DNA of 64,000 nucleotides from Burkholderiales bacterium (GTDB lineage: Bacteria > Pseudomonadota > Gammaproteobacteria > Burkholderiales > SG8-41), in assembly GCA_036262035.1 (NCBI GenBank), contig DATAJS010000013.1, positions 372,001-436,000 on the forward strand. Direction: 5' to 3'. The notes beneath the pieces were generated by a model. That model ran no database searches and was not told where the DNA came from. It saw only the letters and a list, made by a program, of their open reading frames with translations. This document shows positions 24,956-34,044 of this stretch, in pieces (within the stretch, counting starts at the first letter, position 1; every line of letters starts with the position of its first letter). The position numbers were made by a program, and so were the translations under genes.

Positions 24956-26037
24956 CACTGTGCTTCGATCGCCTTGACGACCGCGCGCGTGAAATCGGTC
25001 GTGGACGTGCGGCCGCCGAGATCGCGCGTGAGCGCCCCCGCCTCCCTCGCGCCCTGAATGCCGCGCTCGATGTGCGCCGCGGTATCGCGGCAGCGCTGAT
25101 CGGGCTTCTTCTGGTCGAACCATCGCAGCAGCATCGCCGTCGACAGCGCGAGCGCCGTGGGATTGGCGAGGTTCTGTCCCTCGATGTCGGGCGCGGTGCC
25201 GTGCACTGCCTGTGCCATCGCCTGATCGGTGCCGGCGTTGAGCGACGGCGCCACCGCGACACCGCCGGCGAGGCCCGACGCCTGGTCGGACGCGATGTCG
25301 CCGAAGAGATTGGTCGTCGCGACGAGCTTGTACTTCCTGTAATCCCGCGGCAGCGACGAGCTGAACGTGTCCACGCGCACCACCTCGGTCTTCACTTTCG
25401 GGAACTCGTCCTTCAGCTTCTCGAACGCGCCGATGAAAAGCCCTTCGGTCTGCGGCAACGCGGTGCGCTTGTGCAGGATCGACAGCGTTTCGTGCCCCAG
25501 CGCCGTCGCGTATTCGAGCGAGAAGCGCGCGAAGCGGTCGCACGCCGCGGTCGTGACCACGCGCACCGAGATACCGACATCGGCGGTCGGCAGGAACTCG
25601 CCATAGCCCCAGAACATGTTGCGGTCCGGATAGAAGCCCTGCGTGTTCTCGCGGATCACCGTCACGTCGAGATCGGCGATCAGCGGGCTCAACTGCGGCC
25701 ATGCTTTCACGGGTCGCACGTTCGCGAAGAGGCCGAAGTTCTTGCGCAGATAACCCGAAGGATGTCCGCGGATCGGATCGTCCTTCGGATATTCACCCGC
25801 GAACGTCGGACCGAGTATCCAGCCGGTGTGGCCGCGCAGCTTCTGGACGGTCTCTTCGGTGAGCGTGCTCTTCCATTTGTTGTACGATTTGTAGCCGACC
25901 GGCAGCTCTTCGAGATCGAGCGGAAGGTTCGCGCGCTGCGCCGCCGCCTGAAGGATCTCGACCGTTGCGGCGGTGATTTCCGGACCTACGCCGTCGCCGG
26001 CAAGTACCGCGAGCCTGAGCGCGTTCGATTGCGACAT
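24955..26037 (-). CDS. Isocitrate/isopropylmalate dehydrogenase family protein
   Basis: A 360-residue NAD(P)-dependent oxidative decarboxylase of the IDH/IPMDH family (also tartrate or homoisocitrate dehydrogenases). Marks are LAVLAGDGVGPEITAATVE, the substrate-binding VRPVKAW and RENTQGFY segments, a Lys-Thr pair at ILHKRTAL and the metal-binding NLFGDIASDQASGL. AAGGATC precedes the ATG. As it sits in an operon with a Bug receptor and an oxygenase, it may act on an imported beta-hydroxy acid rather than in leucine synthesis. It is divergent from the Bug gene at 26065. Confidence 0.9.
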   Translation of the reverse strand: MSQSNALRLAVLAGDGVGPEITAATVEILQAAAQRANLPLDLEELPVGYKSYNKWKSTLTEETVQKLRGHTGWILGPTFAGEYPKDDPIRGHPSGYLRKNFGLFANVRPVKAWPQLSPLIADLDVTVIRENTQGFYPDRNMFWGYGEFLPTADVGISVRVVTTAACDRFARFSLEYATALGHETLSILHKRTALPQTEGLFIGAFEKLKDEFPKVKTEVVRVDTFSSSLPRDYRKYKLVATTNLFGDIASDQASGLAGGVAVAPSLNAGTDQAMAQAVHGTAPDIEGQNLANPTALALSTAMLLRWFDQKKPDQRCRDTAAHIERGIQGAREAGALTRDLGGRTSTTDFTRAVVKAIEAQ

Positions 26038-26064
26038 GGAAGATCCTTGTGCAATGGGGGTGCG

Positions 26065-27069
26065 ATGATTGTAAAGAAACCGGGCGGCGTGCCGCGACAC
26101 GCAGTCCACGTATTGGCGAGCGTGTATGTCACATTCGCCGCAGCGACTGCCCACGGCGCCGAGTCGTCTTCCTACCCCAACCGCGCGATCCGCTGGATCG
26201 TACCGCTGCCGCCGGGCGGCGGCGCGGACATCGTCGCGCGGACGATCGCCGAGAGACTCTCGAAGAGCTTGGGGCAGCAAGTCATCGTCGACAATCGCGG
26301 CGGCGGCGGCACGGTCATCGGCGCGCATCTCGCGGCGCAAGCGCCGGCCGATGGTTACACGTGGCTGCTCGGCACCGCGACGACGCACGCGATCAATGCG
26401 AGCCTCGTGAAGAAGCTTCCCTATGACCCGCTCAGGGATTTCGCGCCCGTCACGCTGGTCGCGGTCCTGCCGCAGGTCTTCGTCGCGCACGCCTCTCTGC
26501 CGGCGAACACGCTCCAGGATGTCGTCACGCTCGCGCGCCGGCGTCCGGGCGAGATTCTCTATGCATCGAGCGGCAACGGCAGCGCGAATCAGCTCGCGGT
26601 GGAGATGCTGAAGAGCGTGGCCGGGATCGACATGGTGCACGTCCCGTACAAAGGCATCTCGGGCGCGATTCCCGACCTGCTCGCAGGCAACGTGCAGTTC
26701 ATGTCGACGACGATCGCGCCGATCGTGCCGCACCTGAAGTCGAAGCGGCTGAAGGCTTATGCGGTTGCCAACTCGAGGCGCTCCGCGCTGCTGCCGGAAG
26801 TGCCGACCACCGCGGAAGCGGGCGCGCCCGGGGTCGAGGCGACCTCGTGGAACGGCGTGATGGTGCCGGCCGGAACGACCAGGGAGATCATCACTCGCAT
26901 CCACGCCGAAGTGGTGTCGGTCGTGAAGCAGCCGGATCTCGCCGGGAAATTCCTCGGGTACGGCGTGGAGCCGGTGGTCAACACCCCGGCGGAGTTCGTC
27001 GCCTACATCGAGCGTGAAAGCGCGCGCTACGCGAAGGTGGTGAAGGAATCCGGCGCACGCCTGGATTAG
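26065..27069 (+). CDS. Bug/TctC-family periplasmic solute receptor
   Basis: A 334-residue Bug-family receptor with a rather polar N-terminus (MIVKKPGG) before a signal segment ending near AHGAES. It has YPNRAIRWIVPLPPGGGAD, a VDNRGGGGTVIG loop, PADGYT and VHVPYKG. AATGGGGGTGCG precedes the ATG. Only 27 bases separate its start from the divergent dehydrogenase start, so its promoter must lie inside that gene. The frame upstream of 26065 is antisense sequence and not part of the protein. Confidence 0.9.
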   Translation: MIVKKPGGVPRHAVHVLASVYVTFAAATAHGAESSSYPNRAIRWIVPLPPGGGADIVARTIAERLSKSLGQQVIVDNRGGGGTVIGAHLAAQAPADGYTWLLGTATTHAINASLVKKLPYDPLRDFAPVTLVAVLPQVFVAHASLPANTLQDVVTLARRRPGEILYASSGNGSANQLAVEMLKSVAGIDMVHVPYKGISGAIPDLLAGNVQFMSTTIAPIVPHLKSKRLKAYAVANSRRSALLPEVPTTAEAGAPGVEATSWNGVMVPAGTTREIITRIHAEVVSVVKQPDLAGKFLGYGVEPVVNTPAEFVAYIERESARYAKVVKESGARLD

Positions 27070-27087
27070 CCGACGCGGCGCTGTCGC

Positions 27088-27135
27088 GTCGTCCCGGACG
27101 TCCGCGCCAGCGGACAGAGATCCGGGACCCATTTT
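27088..27135. repeat. Interspersed palindromic repeat TCCCGGA...TCCGGGA
   Basis: The sequence starting CGTCGTCCCGGACGTC and ending GATCCGGGACCC contains inverted arms around an inner CGTCCGCGCC...AGCGGACAG segment. Similar intergenic palindromes with TCCCGGA arms occur widely in proteobacterial genomes. It lies between two convergent genes ending at 27069 and 27160 and could also act as a bidirectional terminator, although it lacks a clean T-run. Confidence 0.5.
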
Positions 27136-27159
27136 GACTTTACGGGTTTCCCCGGATGC

Positions 27160-27813
27160 TCATCTGCGCCTCTTCGCCCAGGCGCATTGCCCCGCCGCGG
27201 TGTCCCCGTCCATGTTGTCCTCGCAGTAGCCGCACTGCCTGCACGCAAAGGTGACGAAATCGCCCGAGTTGCCCGATTGCGGCGAGATTCGCCGGCTGTT
27301 GTCGACGTCCTCGGCGCCGCAGCATGGGCAGCACAGCTCGTCTTCGTTCAGGTACTCGATCGGCTTTCCCGGTTCTTCGACCTCCAGAATGCGCGGGTCG
27401 GCAGCGTGTTCCCTGATGAAGTGCGACAGCGCCAGGCGGCGGTAATAGTCGCGATCCTCGGGCGCGTACGTGTCCTGCTCGATCTCGCCCAGCAACTCGT
27501 CCAGTGTCTGCCGTCGCTGCGCCGCGGTGCTGACTAGGCTTCCGGTCCTGATCGGCATCGTGAGCGCGGTCTGCATCAAGACCGACACCTGCATGCCCTC
27601 CCCCGGCTTCAGCGCCAGCTCGGGCCGCGTGTAACCGAGGATCGCGGCGAGCAGGAAGCTGCGCTGCGCGTTCTCGCGCTGCGCGGCATCCTCGATCTGC
27701 GTGTGCGAGGCGTAGCTCTCGAGAAGCTGATCGAGCGCCGAGGGCGGGATGCGGTAGGTGTAAGGCAGGCGGCGGAGAGACGCCTCGAGCTCCGAGACCG
27801 ATCTTTCGACCAT
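27160..27813 (-). CDS. Zinc-ribbon protein of unknown function
   Basis: A 217-residue soluble protein of unrecognised family. The first 150 residues are helical with charged surfaces. The C-terminal part has clustered cysteines, ELCCPCCG (161-165) and ACRQCGYC (191-197), which likely form a zinc ribbon, followed by a basic WAKRRR tail. The ATG at 27813 lies 11 bases after the monooxygenase stop, so the two genes are almost certainly one operon. It could regulate or chaperone that enzyme, but nothing in the sequence shows this. Confidence 0.75.
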   Translation of the reverse strand: MVERSVSELEASLRRLPYTYRIPPSALDQLLESYASHTQIEDAAQRENAQRSFLLAAILGYTRPELALKPGEGMQVSVLMQTALTMPIRTGSLVSTAAQRRQTLDELLGEIEQDTYAPEDRDYYRRLALSHFIREHAADPRILEVEEPGKPIEYLNEDELCCPCCGAEDVDNSRRISPQSGNSGDFVTFACRQCGYCEDNMDGDTAAGQCAWAKRRR

Positions 27814-27824
27814 CTTTCGCCGAC

Positions 27825-29468
27825 CTAAGCCAGCGCGAGCTGGCGATAGCCTCCCGCTGCGACGGCGTCGCAATGCTCCCGATACGCCGGATGTCCTCCG
27901 CTGTAGCGCATGATCCTGGGCGTTTGCTTGCCCTCGACGTTGCGGTTGACGCCGGTCATCCAGGAGGCGACCTCGTTCACGAGCTGCCCCTGACCGAGCG
28001 CGAGCACGTGCTCGGTCCATTCGCTGACACCGGCGGCAGTGGCTTCGATCCGGGTGAGCCCGCGCTGCGACGCGTACCGTATGACGCCGGTCACCCACTC
28101 GACGCTGTATTCCGCGGTGCGCGTGTAGTTGCCGAGCCCGCCATGCGGCCCCATCGCCATCAGCATGTTCGGAAAGCCCTGGACGAAGACGCCGAGATAG
28201 GTCTGCGGCCCGTTGGCCCAGACCTCTTTCAGGCGCACGTCGTCGACGCCCCGGATGTCGATGCGGTCGAAGGCGCCGGTGATGGCGTCGAAGCCGGTCG
28301 CGTAGATGATGATGTCGAGCTCGTATTCCTGGCGGCTGGTCTTGAGGCCGGCCGCCGTCACCCGCTCGATCGGGGTCTCGTTGATGTCGACGAGCTCGAC
28401 ATTGGGCTGATTGAAGACCTCGTAGTAGCCGTTCTCGAGCGGCGGCCGGCGCGTGCCCAGGCCGTGGTTCTTCGGGATCAGCCTTTCGGCGACGACCGGG
28501 TCGTGCACGCGGCTGCGAATCTTGTTCGCGATGAATTCGCTGGCGAGCGCGTTGGCGGCGCGGTCGGTCAGGAAGTCGTAGAAATTCCCCTGCCACAAGC
28601 CGAAGCCCGGCGAGCCATAGCGCTTTTCCCAGAGCGCCGCGCGTTCCTCCGGCGTCGCTTCGAGCGTCGCGCGCGGGTCCGGGCCATGGACGTAGCAGCT
28701 CGGCGTCATGCGGCACAGCGCGAGGATTTCGGGATAGCGGGCGCGTATGTCGCGCATCTCCTCTTTGGAGATCCGGCCGTTGTGCTGCGGCACGCACCAG
28801 TTCGCGTTGCGTTGGAAAACGGTCAGCCGACCCGCGGTCTTCGCGATCTCCTGGATCGCCTGCACGGCGGTTGCGCCGGTGCCGATGATCGCGACGCGTT
28901 TTCCGGCGAAATCGATGCCTTCCTTCGGCCAGTGGTGGGTGTGGCAGGACCGGCCTTTGAACGAGTCGATACCGGGGATGTTGCTCGGCATCGTCGCCGC
29001 CGAGAGCACGCCAATCGCAGCGAGCAGAAAGCGCGTCGTATGGCGGGTGCCATTTTCAAGCACGATCTCCCAGCTTCGGGTGTCTTCACGATAGCGGGCG
29101 GCGCTGACGCGACTGTTGAGCTGGATGTCGCGGCGCAGATCGAACATGTCCGCGACATGATTGAGATAGCGCTCGGTCTCGGGCTGGCCGGCGAAATGCT
29201 CGCCCCAGTCCCACGTATCGAGCAGCTTCTGCGAGAACGAATACCCGTAAGTCCAGCTTTCGGAATCGAAGCGCGCGCCGGGGTAGCGGTTCCAGTACCA
29301 GGTGCCGCCGACCCCGCTGCCGGCCTCGAACGTGCGCACCTTGAGTCCGAGCTCGCGCAGACGGTAGAGCAGATAGAGCCCTGTAACGCCTGCACCGATC
29401 ACAACGGCATCGAAATCCAGACGCCGTGAAACCTCGACATTTCCGGTCGCCGCCGCTGCAGTGTCCAT
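27825..29468 (-). CDS. Flavin-dependent Baeyer-Villiger-type monooxygenase
   Basis: A 547-residue class B flavoprotein monooxygenase. The FAD Rossmann motif is VIGAGVTG (23-30), GGTWYWNRYPGARFD follows as in known Baeyer-Villiger enzymes, the fingerprint FKGRSCHTHHWP spans 170-181 (FxGxxxHxxxW[P/D]) and a second dinucleotide motif IIGTGATA binds NADPH near 195. It would convert ketones to esters or lactones using NADPH and O2. The zinc-ribbon gene follows directly. The ketone substrate is not evident. It is divergent from an amidohydrolase gene at 29562. Confidence 0.93.
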   Translation of the reverse strand: MDTAAAATGNVEVSRRLDFDAVVIGAGVTGLYLLYRLRELGLKVRTFEAGSGVGGTWYWNRYPGARFDSESWTYGYSFSQKLLDTWDWGEHFAGQPETERYLNHVADMFDLRRDIQLNSRVSAARYREDTRSWEIVLENGTRHTTRFLLAAIGVLSAATMPSNIPGIDSFKGRSCHTHHWPKEGIDFAGKRVAIIGTGATAVQAIQEIAKTAGRLTVFQRNANWCVPQHNGRISKEEMRDIRARYPEILALCRMTPSCYVHGPDPRATLEATPEERAALWEKRYGSPGFGLWQGNFYDFLTDRAANALASEFIANKIRSRVHDPVVAERLIPKNHGLGTRRPPLENGYYEVFNQPNVELVDINETPIERVTAAGLKTSRQEYELDIIIYATGFDAITGAFDRIDIRGVDDVRLKEVWANGPQTYLGVFVQGFPNMLMAMGPHGGLGNYTRTAEYSVEWVTGVIRYASQRGLTRIEATAAGVSEWTEHVLALGQGQLVNEVASWMTGVNRNVEGKQTPRIMRYSGGHPAYREHCDAVAAGGYRQLALA

Positions 29469-29561
29469 CTCGATCCCTTACGAGCTGGTTCGGTCGGAAT
29501 ACCGATCTTAGCGATATGCTAGCAGCGATGCACCCCCGGATCGCGCAGAAGGACGCACGCC

Positions 29562-30572
29562 ATGCAGAGTCCCTATCCCCGAGTCATCGACGCGCACGTG
29601 CACTGGTATCCGCGCGAGTTCGTCGAACTGATGATCAAGAGAGGCCCGGCCAACGGGGCGGTGATGGGCGAGGACGAGCACGGCAACCCCGTCGTCGAAT
29701 CGGTGCCGGGCTGCACCCAGAAATCGACGATGCGCCGGAAGATGACGAACCTCGAGGACATCATCGCGGACATGGACGATCGCAAGTGCGATACGTACGC
29801 GCTGTCGATGACGAACCCGCTGATGTACTGGGCGCCGCCGGGCTTCGGCCTCGAGCTCGCGGCCGCTCACAACGACGCGTGCGTCGAAGCTCACCGCCGG
29901 TATCCGGATCGCTTCTACGGCACGATCGTCCTGCCCATGCAGGACGTGAAGCTCTCGTGCGAGGAGCTGGACCGCATGGCGAAACACCCGTGCATGCGCG
30001 CGGTGTTCATCGCCGAGCACATCAACGGCAGGAATCTTCACGAGCAGGCGTTCTGGCCGATCTACGAGCGCGCCGAAGCGCTCGACCTGCCGCTCTTTCT
30101 GACCAACCTCTACCCGACGGGCGCCGAGCGCATGAAGGACCACTTCATGCTCAACGTCGTCGGCAATCCGCAGGAAGCCGGTTACGCCGCGATGAGCCTG
30201 GTGTGCGGCGGCGTGCTCGATGCATTTCCGAAGCTGGAAGTGTTCCTGCCTCACGCCGGAGGAACGTTCCCGTGGCTGATCGGGCGCCTCGAAGCGGGAA
30301 TCCGGCTGAGTCCCGAGCTCTCGCACATGAGAGGCAAACCGGTGCGCGAGTACCTGCGCCGCTTCCACTACGACCTCATCACGCACGACGCGGTGATGAT
30401 GCGCTACCTCATCGATCTCGTCGGCGTCGATCGCATCGTCACGGGCACCGATTTCCCGCAGGGCATGGCGGTCATGAAGCCGGTCGACTTCGTCGAGTCG
30501 ATCCCCGGCCTGACTCACGAGGAGCGCACGGCGATCCTCTGCGACAACCCGGCGCGCCTGCTCAAGCTATAG
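29562..30572 (+). CDS. Amidohydrolase-2 family (ACMSD-like) enzyme
   Basis: A 336-residue amidohydrolase-2 protein with the canonical metal site: DAHVHWYP near the start, a His in VFLPHAGGTFP and Asp in IVTGTDFPQG. The overall plan resembles 2-amino-3-carboxymuconate semialdehyde decarboxylase and related gamma-resorcylate decarboxylases. AAGGACGCACGCC precedes the ATG. Its last 6 bases overlap the convergent acyl-CoA-dehydrogenase-like gene. The divergent neighbour is the Baeyer-Villiger-type enzyme, 93 bases away. Confidence 0.88.
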   Translation: MQSPYPRVIDAHVHWYPREFVELMIKRGPANGAVMGEDEHGNPVVESVPGCTQKSTMRRKMTNLEDIIADMDDRKCDTYALSMTNPLMYWAPPGFGLELAAAHNDACVEAHRRYPDRFYGTIVLPMQDVKLSCEELDRMAKHPCMRAVFIAEHINGRNLHEQAFWPIYERAEALDLPLFLTNLYPTGAERMKDHFMLNVVGNPQEAGYAAMSLVCGGVLDAFPKLEVFLPHAGGTFPWLIGRLEAGIRLSPELSHMRGKPVREYLRRFHYDLITHDAVMMRYLIDLVGVDRIVTGTDFPQGMAVMKPVDFVESIPGLTHEERTAILCDNPARLLKL

Positions 30573-31745
30573 CCGCGATTCGTCGACCTCGAGCCCCAGG
30601 CGATGCTTGCCCACGATCTCGTAATGGGCGAGGCGCGCCTGGCTGTGCTGGGTGATCACGTTCATGTCCGCCATCAGGCGCTGGAGCACGTGGCCGTCGA
30701 AAACGACGGTCGCGCCGCACAGTTGGTAGAGGCTATGGACGATCTTCGAGGCCAGATGGATTGCGTGAGTAGACGCCAGGCGCAGCTTGGTGCGGACGTC
30801 GAGGCTCAGCGCCGGCGCATCCGACGTCGCCTCGTCCCACACCTCGCGCGCCACCTGCATGAGATAAGCGCGCCCGGAGCCTAAAGCCGCCTCGGCCTTG
30901 CCGACGGCCATCTGCGAGATCGCCTGATCGCGCAGCAGGCCTGTCATGTTGCGTGGCGCCTTCGAGCCGGCCACCTCGAAGAAGGCATCGATGCAGTTGC
31001 GCGCGACACCCAGCGCCACCATGCCGTCGCCGGCGCCGAACCCCAGCGTGATCGGGATCTTGTAGCGTGGGCCGGGGCTCACGATCGGTGCGCCGGTGTA
31101 AAACACCGTTCGCGCCTCGGGCACGAAGGCGTCCTTCACCTCGAAGCTGTTCGTCCCGGTGCCGCGCATGCCTTTGGTGTGCCACGCGTCGATGACCTCG
31201 ACTTCCGCGCGGGGAATGAGGCACCAGCGCGATTCGGGCCTGCCGTTCCTGAGACGCACCTCGCCGTTTTCGATCACCTGGGCGTGGGACGCTATCCACG
31301 ACGCATGCATGATCCCGGTGCTGAACGGCTGGCGCCCGGTGACGCGGAAGCCTCCCGGCACAACGATGGCCCTGGCAGTGGCGGCCGGAGTGTTCGAGAC
31401 CGCGCTGCGCGGCGTGTCGATCCAGATCTCGCGCGCCGCTTCGCGTGACATGCGGGCCGAATACGTCGACCAGTTCGCGCCCTGGCTGATGGTCCACGCG
31501 GTGCTGGCGTCGGCTTTGCCGATCTCGTGGATGACCTCCAGATAGGTCGGAAAGTCGATCTCCAGCCCGCCGACGGCGCGCGGCACGCACATGAGATACA
31601 GGCCGGCGTCGGCGAGCGCGTTGAAGACCGGTTTCGGGAGCTCGCGAGCCGCGTCGATCTCGGCAGCGTGCTCCCGAACCATCGGGGCAAGCCGGCGTGC
31701 GGCTTCGAGTACGGGTGGAACGGGAACGTGGGACACTGTAGTCAT
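30567..31745 (-). CDS. Acyl-CoA dehydrogenase-like flavoprotein (group D type)
   Basis: A 392-residue acyl-CoA dehydrogenase-fold protein. The arrangement (ELPKPVFNALADAGLYLMCVP, then GGLEIDFPTYLEVIHEIGKAD and a C-terminal four-helix domain with QLCGATVVFDGHVLQR) resembles flavin-dependent monooxygenases such as DszC/HsaA rather than classical fatty acyl-CoA dehydrogenases. No obvious catalytic Glu at the usual C-terminal site was identified by eye. It would need reduced flavin from a reductase not present here. It is divergent from the CapA-like gene at 31792. Confidence 0.85.
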   Translation of the reverse strand: MTTVSHVPVPPVLEAARRLAPMVREHAAEIDAARELPKPVFNALADAGLYLMCVPRAVGGLEIDFPTYLEVIHEIGKADASTAWTISQGANWSTYSARMSREAAREIWIDTPRSAVSNTPAATARAIVVPGGFRVTGRQPFSTGIMHASWIASHAQVIENGEVRLRNGRPESRWCLIPRAEVEVIDAWHTKGMRGTGTNSFEVKDAFVPEARTVFYTGAPIVSPGPRYKIPITLGFGAGDGMVALGVARNCIDAFFEVAGSKAPRNMTGLLRDQAISQMAVGKAEAALGSGRAYLMQVAREVWDEATSDAPALSLDVRTKLRLASTHAIHLASKIVHSLYQLCGATVVFDGHVLQRLMADMNVITQHSQARLAHYEIVGKHRLGLEVDESRL

Positions 31746-31791
31746 GGCTCAAGTGTCGGTCGTCGCGCCTGACTTGTCTACGGGGGAGCTC

Positions 31792-33189
31792 ATGGACTCG
31801 AAACGCAACTACGAACGCACTCTGTACGCCTCGGAAAAGAACGATATCGACATCGCGCTTGCCGGGGAGGCGCTGATCAGCCAGGGCCTCAGCATGTACA
31901 CCGAGCCGCGCTATCTCGAGCTGGTGGAGCACATACGCGCAGCCGACGTGCGTTACGTGCACCTCGAGATGCTCTTCCACGACTACGAGCACGCGCCGAC
32001 CGACAAACGCTCCGGCACGTTCATGCGCTGCGATCCCAAGTTCATCGCCGACCTGCAGTGGATGGGATTCCAGATGATGTCCACCGCCCACAACCATTCG
32101 ATCGACTTCGGCGAAGGCGGCATCCTCAGGAACATCGAGAACCTGAACAAGTACGGCGTGGTGCATGCGGGCACCGGCCGCAATCTCGCCGAAGCGCGCG
32201 CACCCGCGTATCTCGAAACCGCGAAGGGACGCATCGCGCTGCTCTCCGGCACCACCACGCTGTTCCCGTGGGGCCGCGCAGCCGATCAGCGCCGCGACTT
32301 CCAGGGCCGGCCCGGGGCCAACCTGCTGCGTCACTGCACCGAATACACCGTCGACAAGGCGACGTTCGAGCACATGCAGCGTATCGGCGCCCAGCTCGGG
32401 ATGCTGCACAAGTCGCAGGAGCATCGCCCGCACGGCCACCAGTCACCGCCCGATACGGCCACCGAAATCCATCTCACGGGATTCTCCAATCCGCCGCACA
32501 ACTATCTCAAGCTCACGCTGGGCGACAAGATCGAGCGGCGGATCGTGCCGTTCAAGCCCGATCTCGACGGCATGCTCGAGCGCATCCAGGACGCCCGGCG
32601 CATGGCGCAATGGGTCGTCGTAGCGATGCACAACCAGGACATTCCCGGTGACGAGCCGCAGGAGCACGCCATCGCCATGTTCCATGCGATGGTGGACGCC
32701 GGCGCCGACGTTCTTGTCGGCACGGGCCCGCATCAGGACCGCGGGATCGAGATCTACAAGGGACGCCCGATCTTCTACGGGCTCGGCGACTTCATCCTGC
32801 AGAACGATACGGTGCTGCTGGAGCCGCAGGAGCATTACAGTCATCAGGGACTCCCCTGGAACAGCACGCCGGCGGATTTCTACGATAAGCGCGCGGGCTA
32901 TGAGGGCGTGGGCCCGGGTAAAGCGGGCACACCCACCAAGGGCCAAGGCGTGACGCCGCACAACTGGCAGAGCGGCATGCACCGGGTGAAATTCGAGAGC
33001 GGAAAGCTCAGAGAGATCCGGATATTCCCGGTGGATGTCGGTTACGGCAAGCCGCGCTGGCAGCAGGGACGCCCGGTGCTCGCCGACGGCGAAGTGGCGC
33101 AGGAAATTCTCGAACGCTACCAGCGCCTGTCGAAACCGTTTGGCACGCATGTCGACATCGACAACGATGTCGGCATCGTGCGGATGTAG
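31792..33189 (+). CDS. CapA-family metallophosphatase-like protein
   Basis: A 465-residue protein of the CapA/PgsA calcineurin-like family, linked in name to poly-gamma-glutamate capsule synthesis. Motifs are IDIALAGEALI near the start, STAHNHSIDFGE (the NH metal motif), VVVAMHNQDI and VGTGPHQDRGIEIYKGRPI, with YGLGDFILQ. Typical CapA is membrane-anchored, but no signal or anchor is visible here, so a cytosolic hydrolase role is more likely. The ATG at 31792 follows GGGGGAG; an ATG at 31744 lies over the divergent start and lacks a site. Confidence 0.85.
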   Translation: MDSKRNYERTLYASEKNDIDIALAGEALISQGLSMYTEPRYLELVEHIRAADVRYVHLEMLFHDYEHAPTDKRSGTFMRCDPKFIADLQWMGFQMMSTAHNHSIDFGEGGILRNIENLNKYGVVHAGTGRNLAEARAPAYLETAKGRIALLSGTTTLFPWGRAADQRRDFQGRPGANLLRHCTEYTVDKATFEHMQRIGAQLGMLHKSQEHRPHGHQSPPDTATEIHLTGFSNPPHNYLKLTLGDKIERRIVPFKPDLDGMLERIQDARRMAQWVVVAMHNQDIPGDEPQEHAIAMFHAMVDAGADVLVGTGPHQDRGIEIYKGRPIFYGLGDFILQNDTVLLEPQEHYSHQGLPWNSTPADFYDKRAGYEGVGPGKAGTPTKGQGVTPHNWQSGMHRVKFESGKLREIRIFPVDVGYGKPRWQQGRPVLADGEVAQEILERYQRLSKPFGTHVDIDNDVGIVRM

Positions 33190-33209
33190 TCAACTGGAGA
33201 GAGGACACC

Positions 33210-34040
33210 ATGCCCGATACGATCAGCCACGCCATCACCATCGAGGACGTCGAATACCAGCCGGGCATGCTTGCCCGCCTCTACCGGCCGCAGGGAACGA
33301 CGACGCCGTTCCCGGCCGCATTGCAGGTGCACGGCGGCGCCTGGACCAGCAAGGACCGCACGGACAACGACTTCATGGCGAAGGCGCTGGCGACAAGCGG
33401 CATCTTGGTCGCATCGATCGACTTTCGCATGCCGCCGGTGGCGCCTCATCCCGGCTCGATCCAGGACATCAACCTCGGCATCCGCTGGCTGAAGGCGAAT
33501 GCGGGCTCGTTCGGCAGCCGACCGGAATGGGTCGGCTCGTTCGGCACCTCGAGCGGAGGGCATCAGGTCCTGCTCGCCGCGATGCGGCCGACCGATCCGC
33601 GTTACACGGTCCTGCCGGGCCCGGCAGGCGTCGATGCGACGCAGGCCTGGGTGATCTCGGGCTGGGGCGTGCTCGACCCGCTGCTGCGCTACAACCTCGC
33701 GAAGAAGGGCGGCGACGACGAGCTGGTGAAAAAACACAACACGTTCTGGCTGACCGAAGAGGCGCACGCCGAGGCGGCGCCGCCGACGATGCTCAAGCGC
33801 GGCGAGAAATGCGCGCTGCCGCCTGCGCTTGTGTTCGGCGGCGACAAGGACGAGTGGGTGCCGGTGGAGCTCATGCGCAGCTTCGTCGCCGACTACAACA
33901 AGGCCGGCGGGCAGGCCGAGCTGCAGCTCTACGAAGGCGCCGACCACGGCTTCATGACCGGGAAGCCCGATGCGCCGTATGCCGCGCAGGCGCTGAACCG
34001 CATGAAGGCATTCATCCGCAAGCACACGACGCCGCGTTAG
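33210..34040 (+). CDS. Alpha/beta hydrolase (esterase/HSL-like)
   Basis: A 276-residue alpha/beta hydrolase of the hormone-sensitive-lipase type. The oxyanion motif is HGGAW (41-45), the nucleophile Ser115 lies in GTSSGG, the acid is in GGDKDEWVP and the His in GADHGFM. Cytosolic. CTGGAGAGAGG precedes the ATG, 20 bases after the CapA-like gene, so they are probably co-transcribed. The substrate is unknown; short esters or carbamates are typical of the fold. Confidence 0.92.
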   Translation: MPDTISHAITIEDVEYQPGMLARLYRPQGTTTPFPAALQVHGGAWTSKDRTDNDFMAKALATSGILVASIDFRMPPVAPHPGSIQDINLGIRWLKANAGSFGSRPEWVGSFGTSSGGHQVLLAAMRPTDPRYTVLPGPAGVDATQAWVISGWGVLDPLLRYNLAKKGGDDELVKKHNTFWLTEEAHAEAAPPTMLKRGEKCALPPALVFGGDKDEWVPVELMRSFVADYNKAGGQAELQLYEGADHGFMTGKPDAPYAAQALNRMKAFIRKHTTPR

Positions 34041-34044
34041 CGGA

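Noticed and set aside
25072-26064. Long plus-strand frame continuous with the Bug gene
   Set aside because: It is antisense to the isopropylmalate-dehydrogenase-type gene, has no family similarity and is only an upstream extension.
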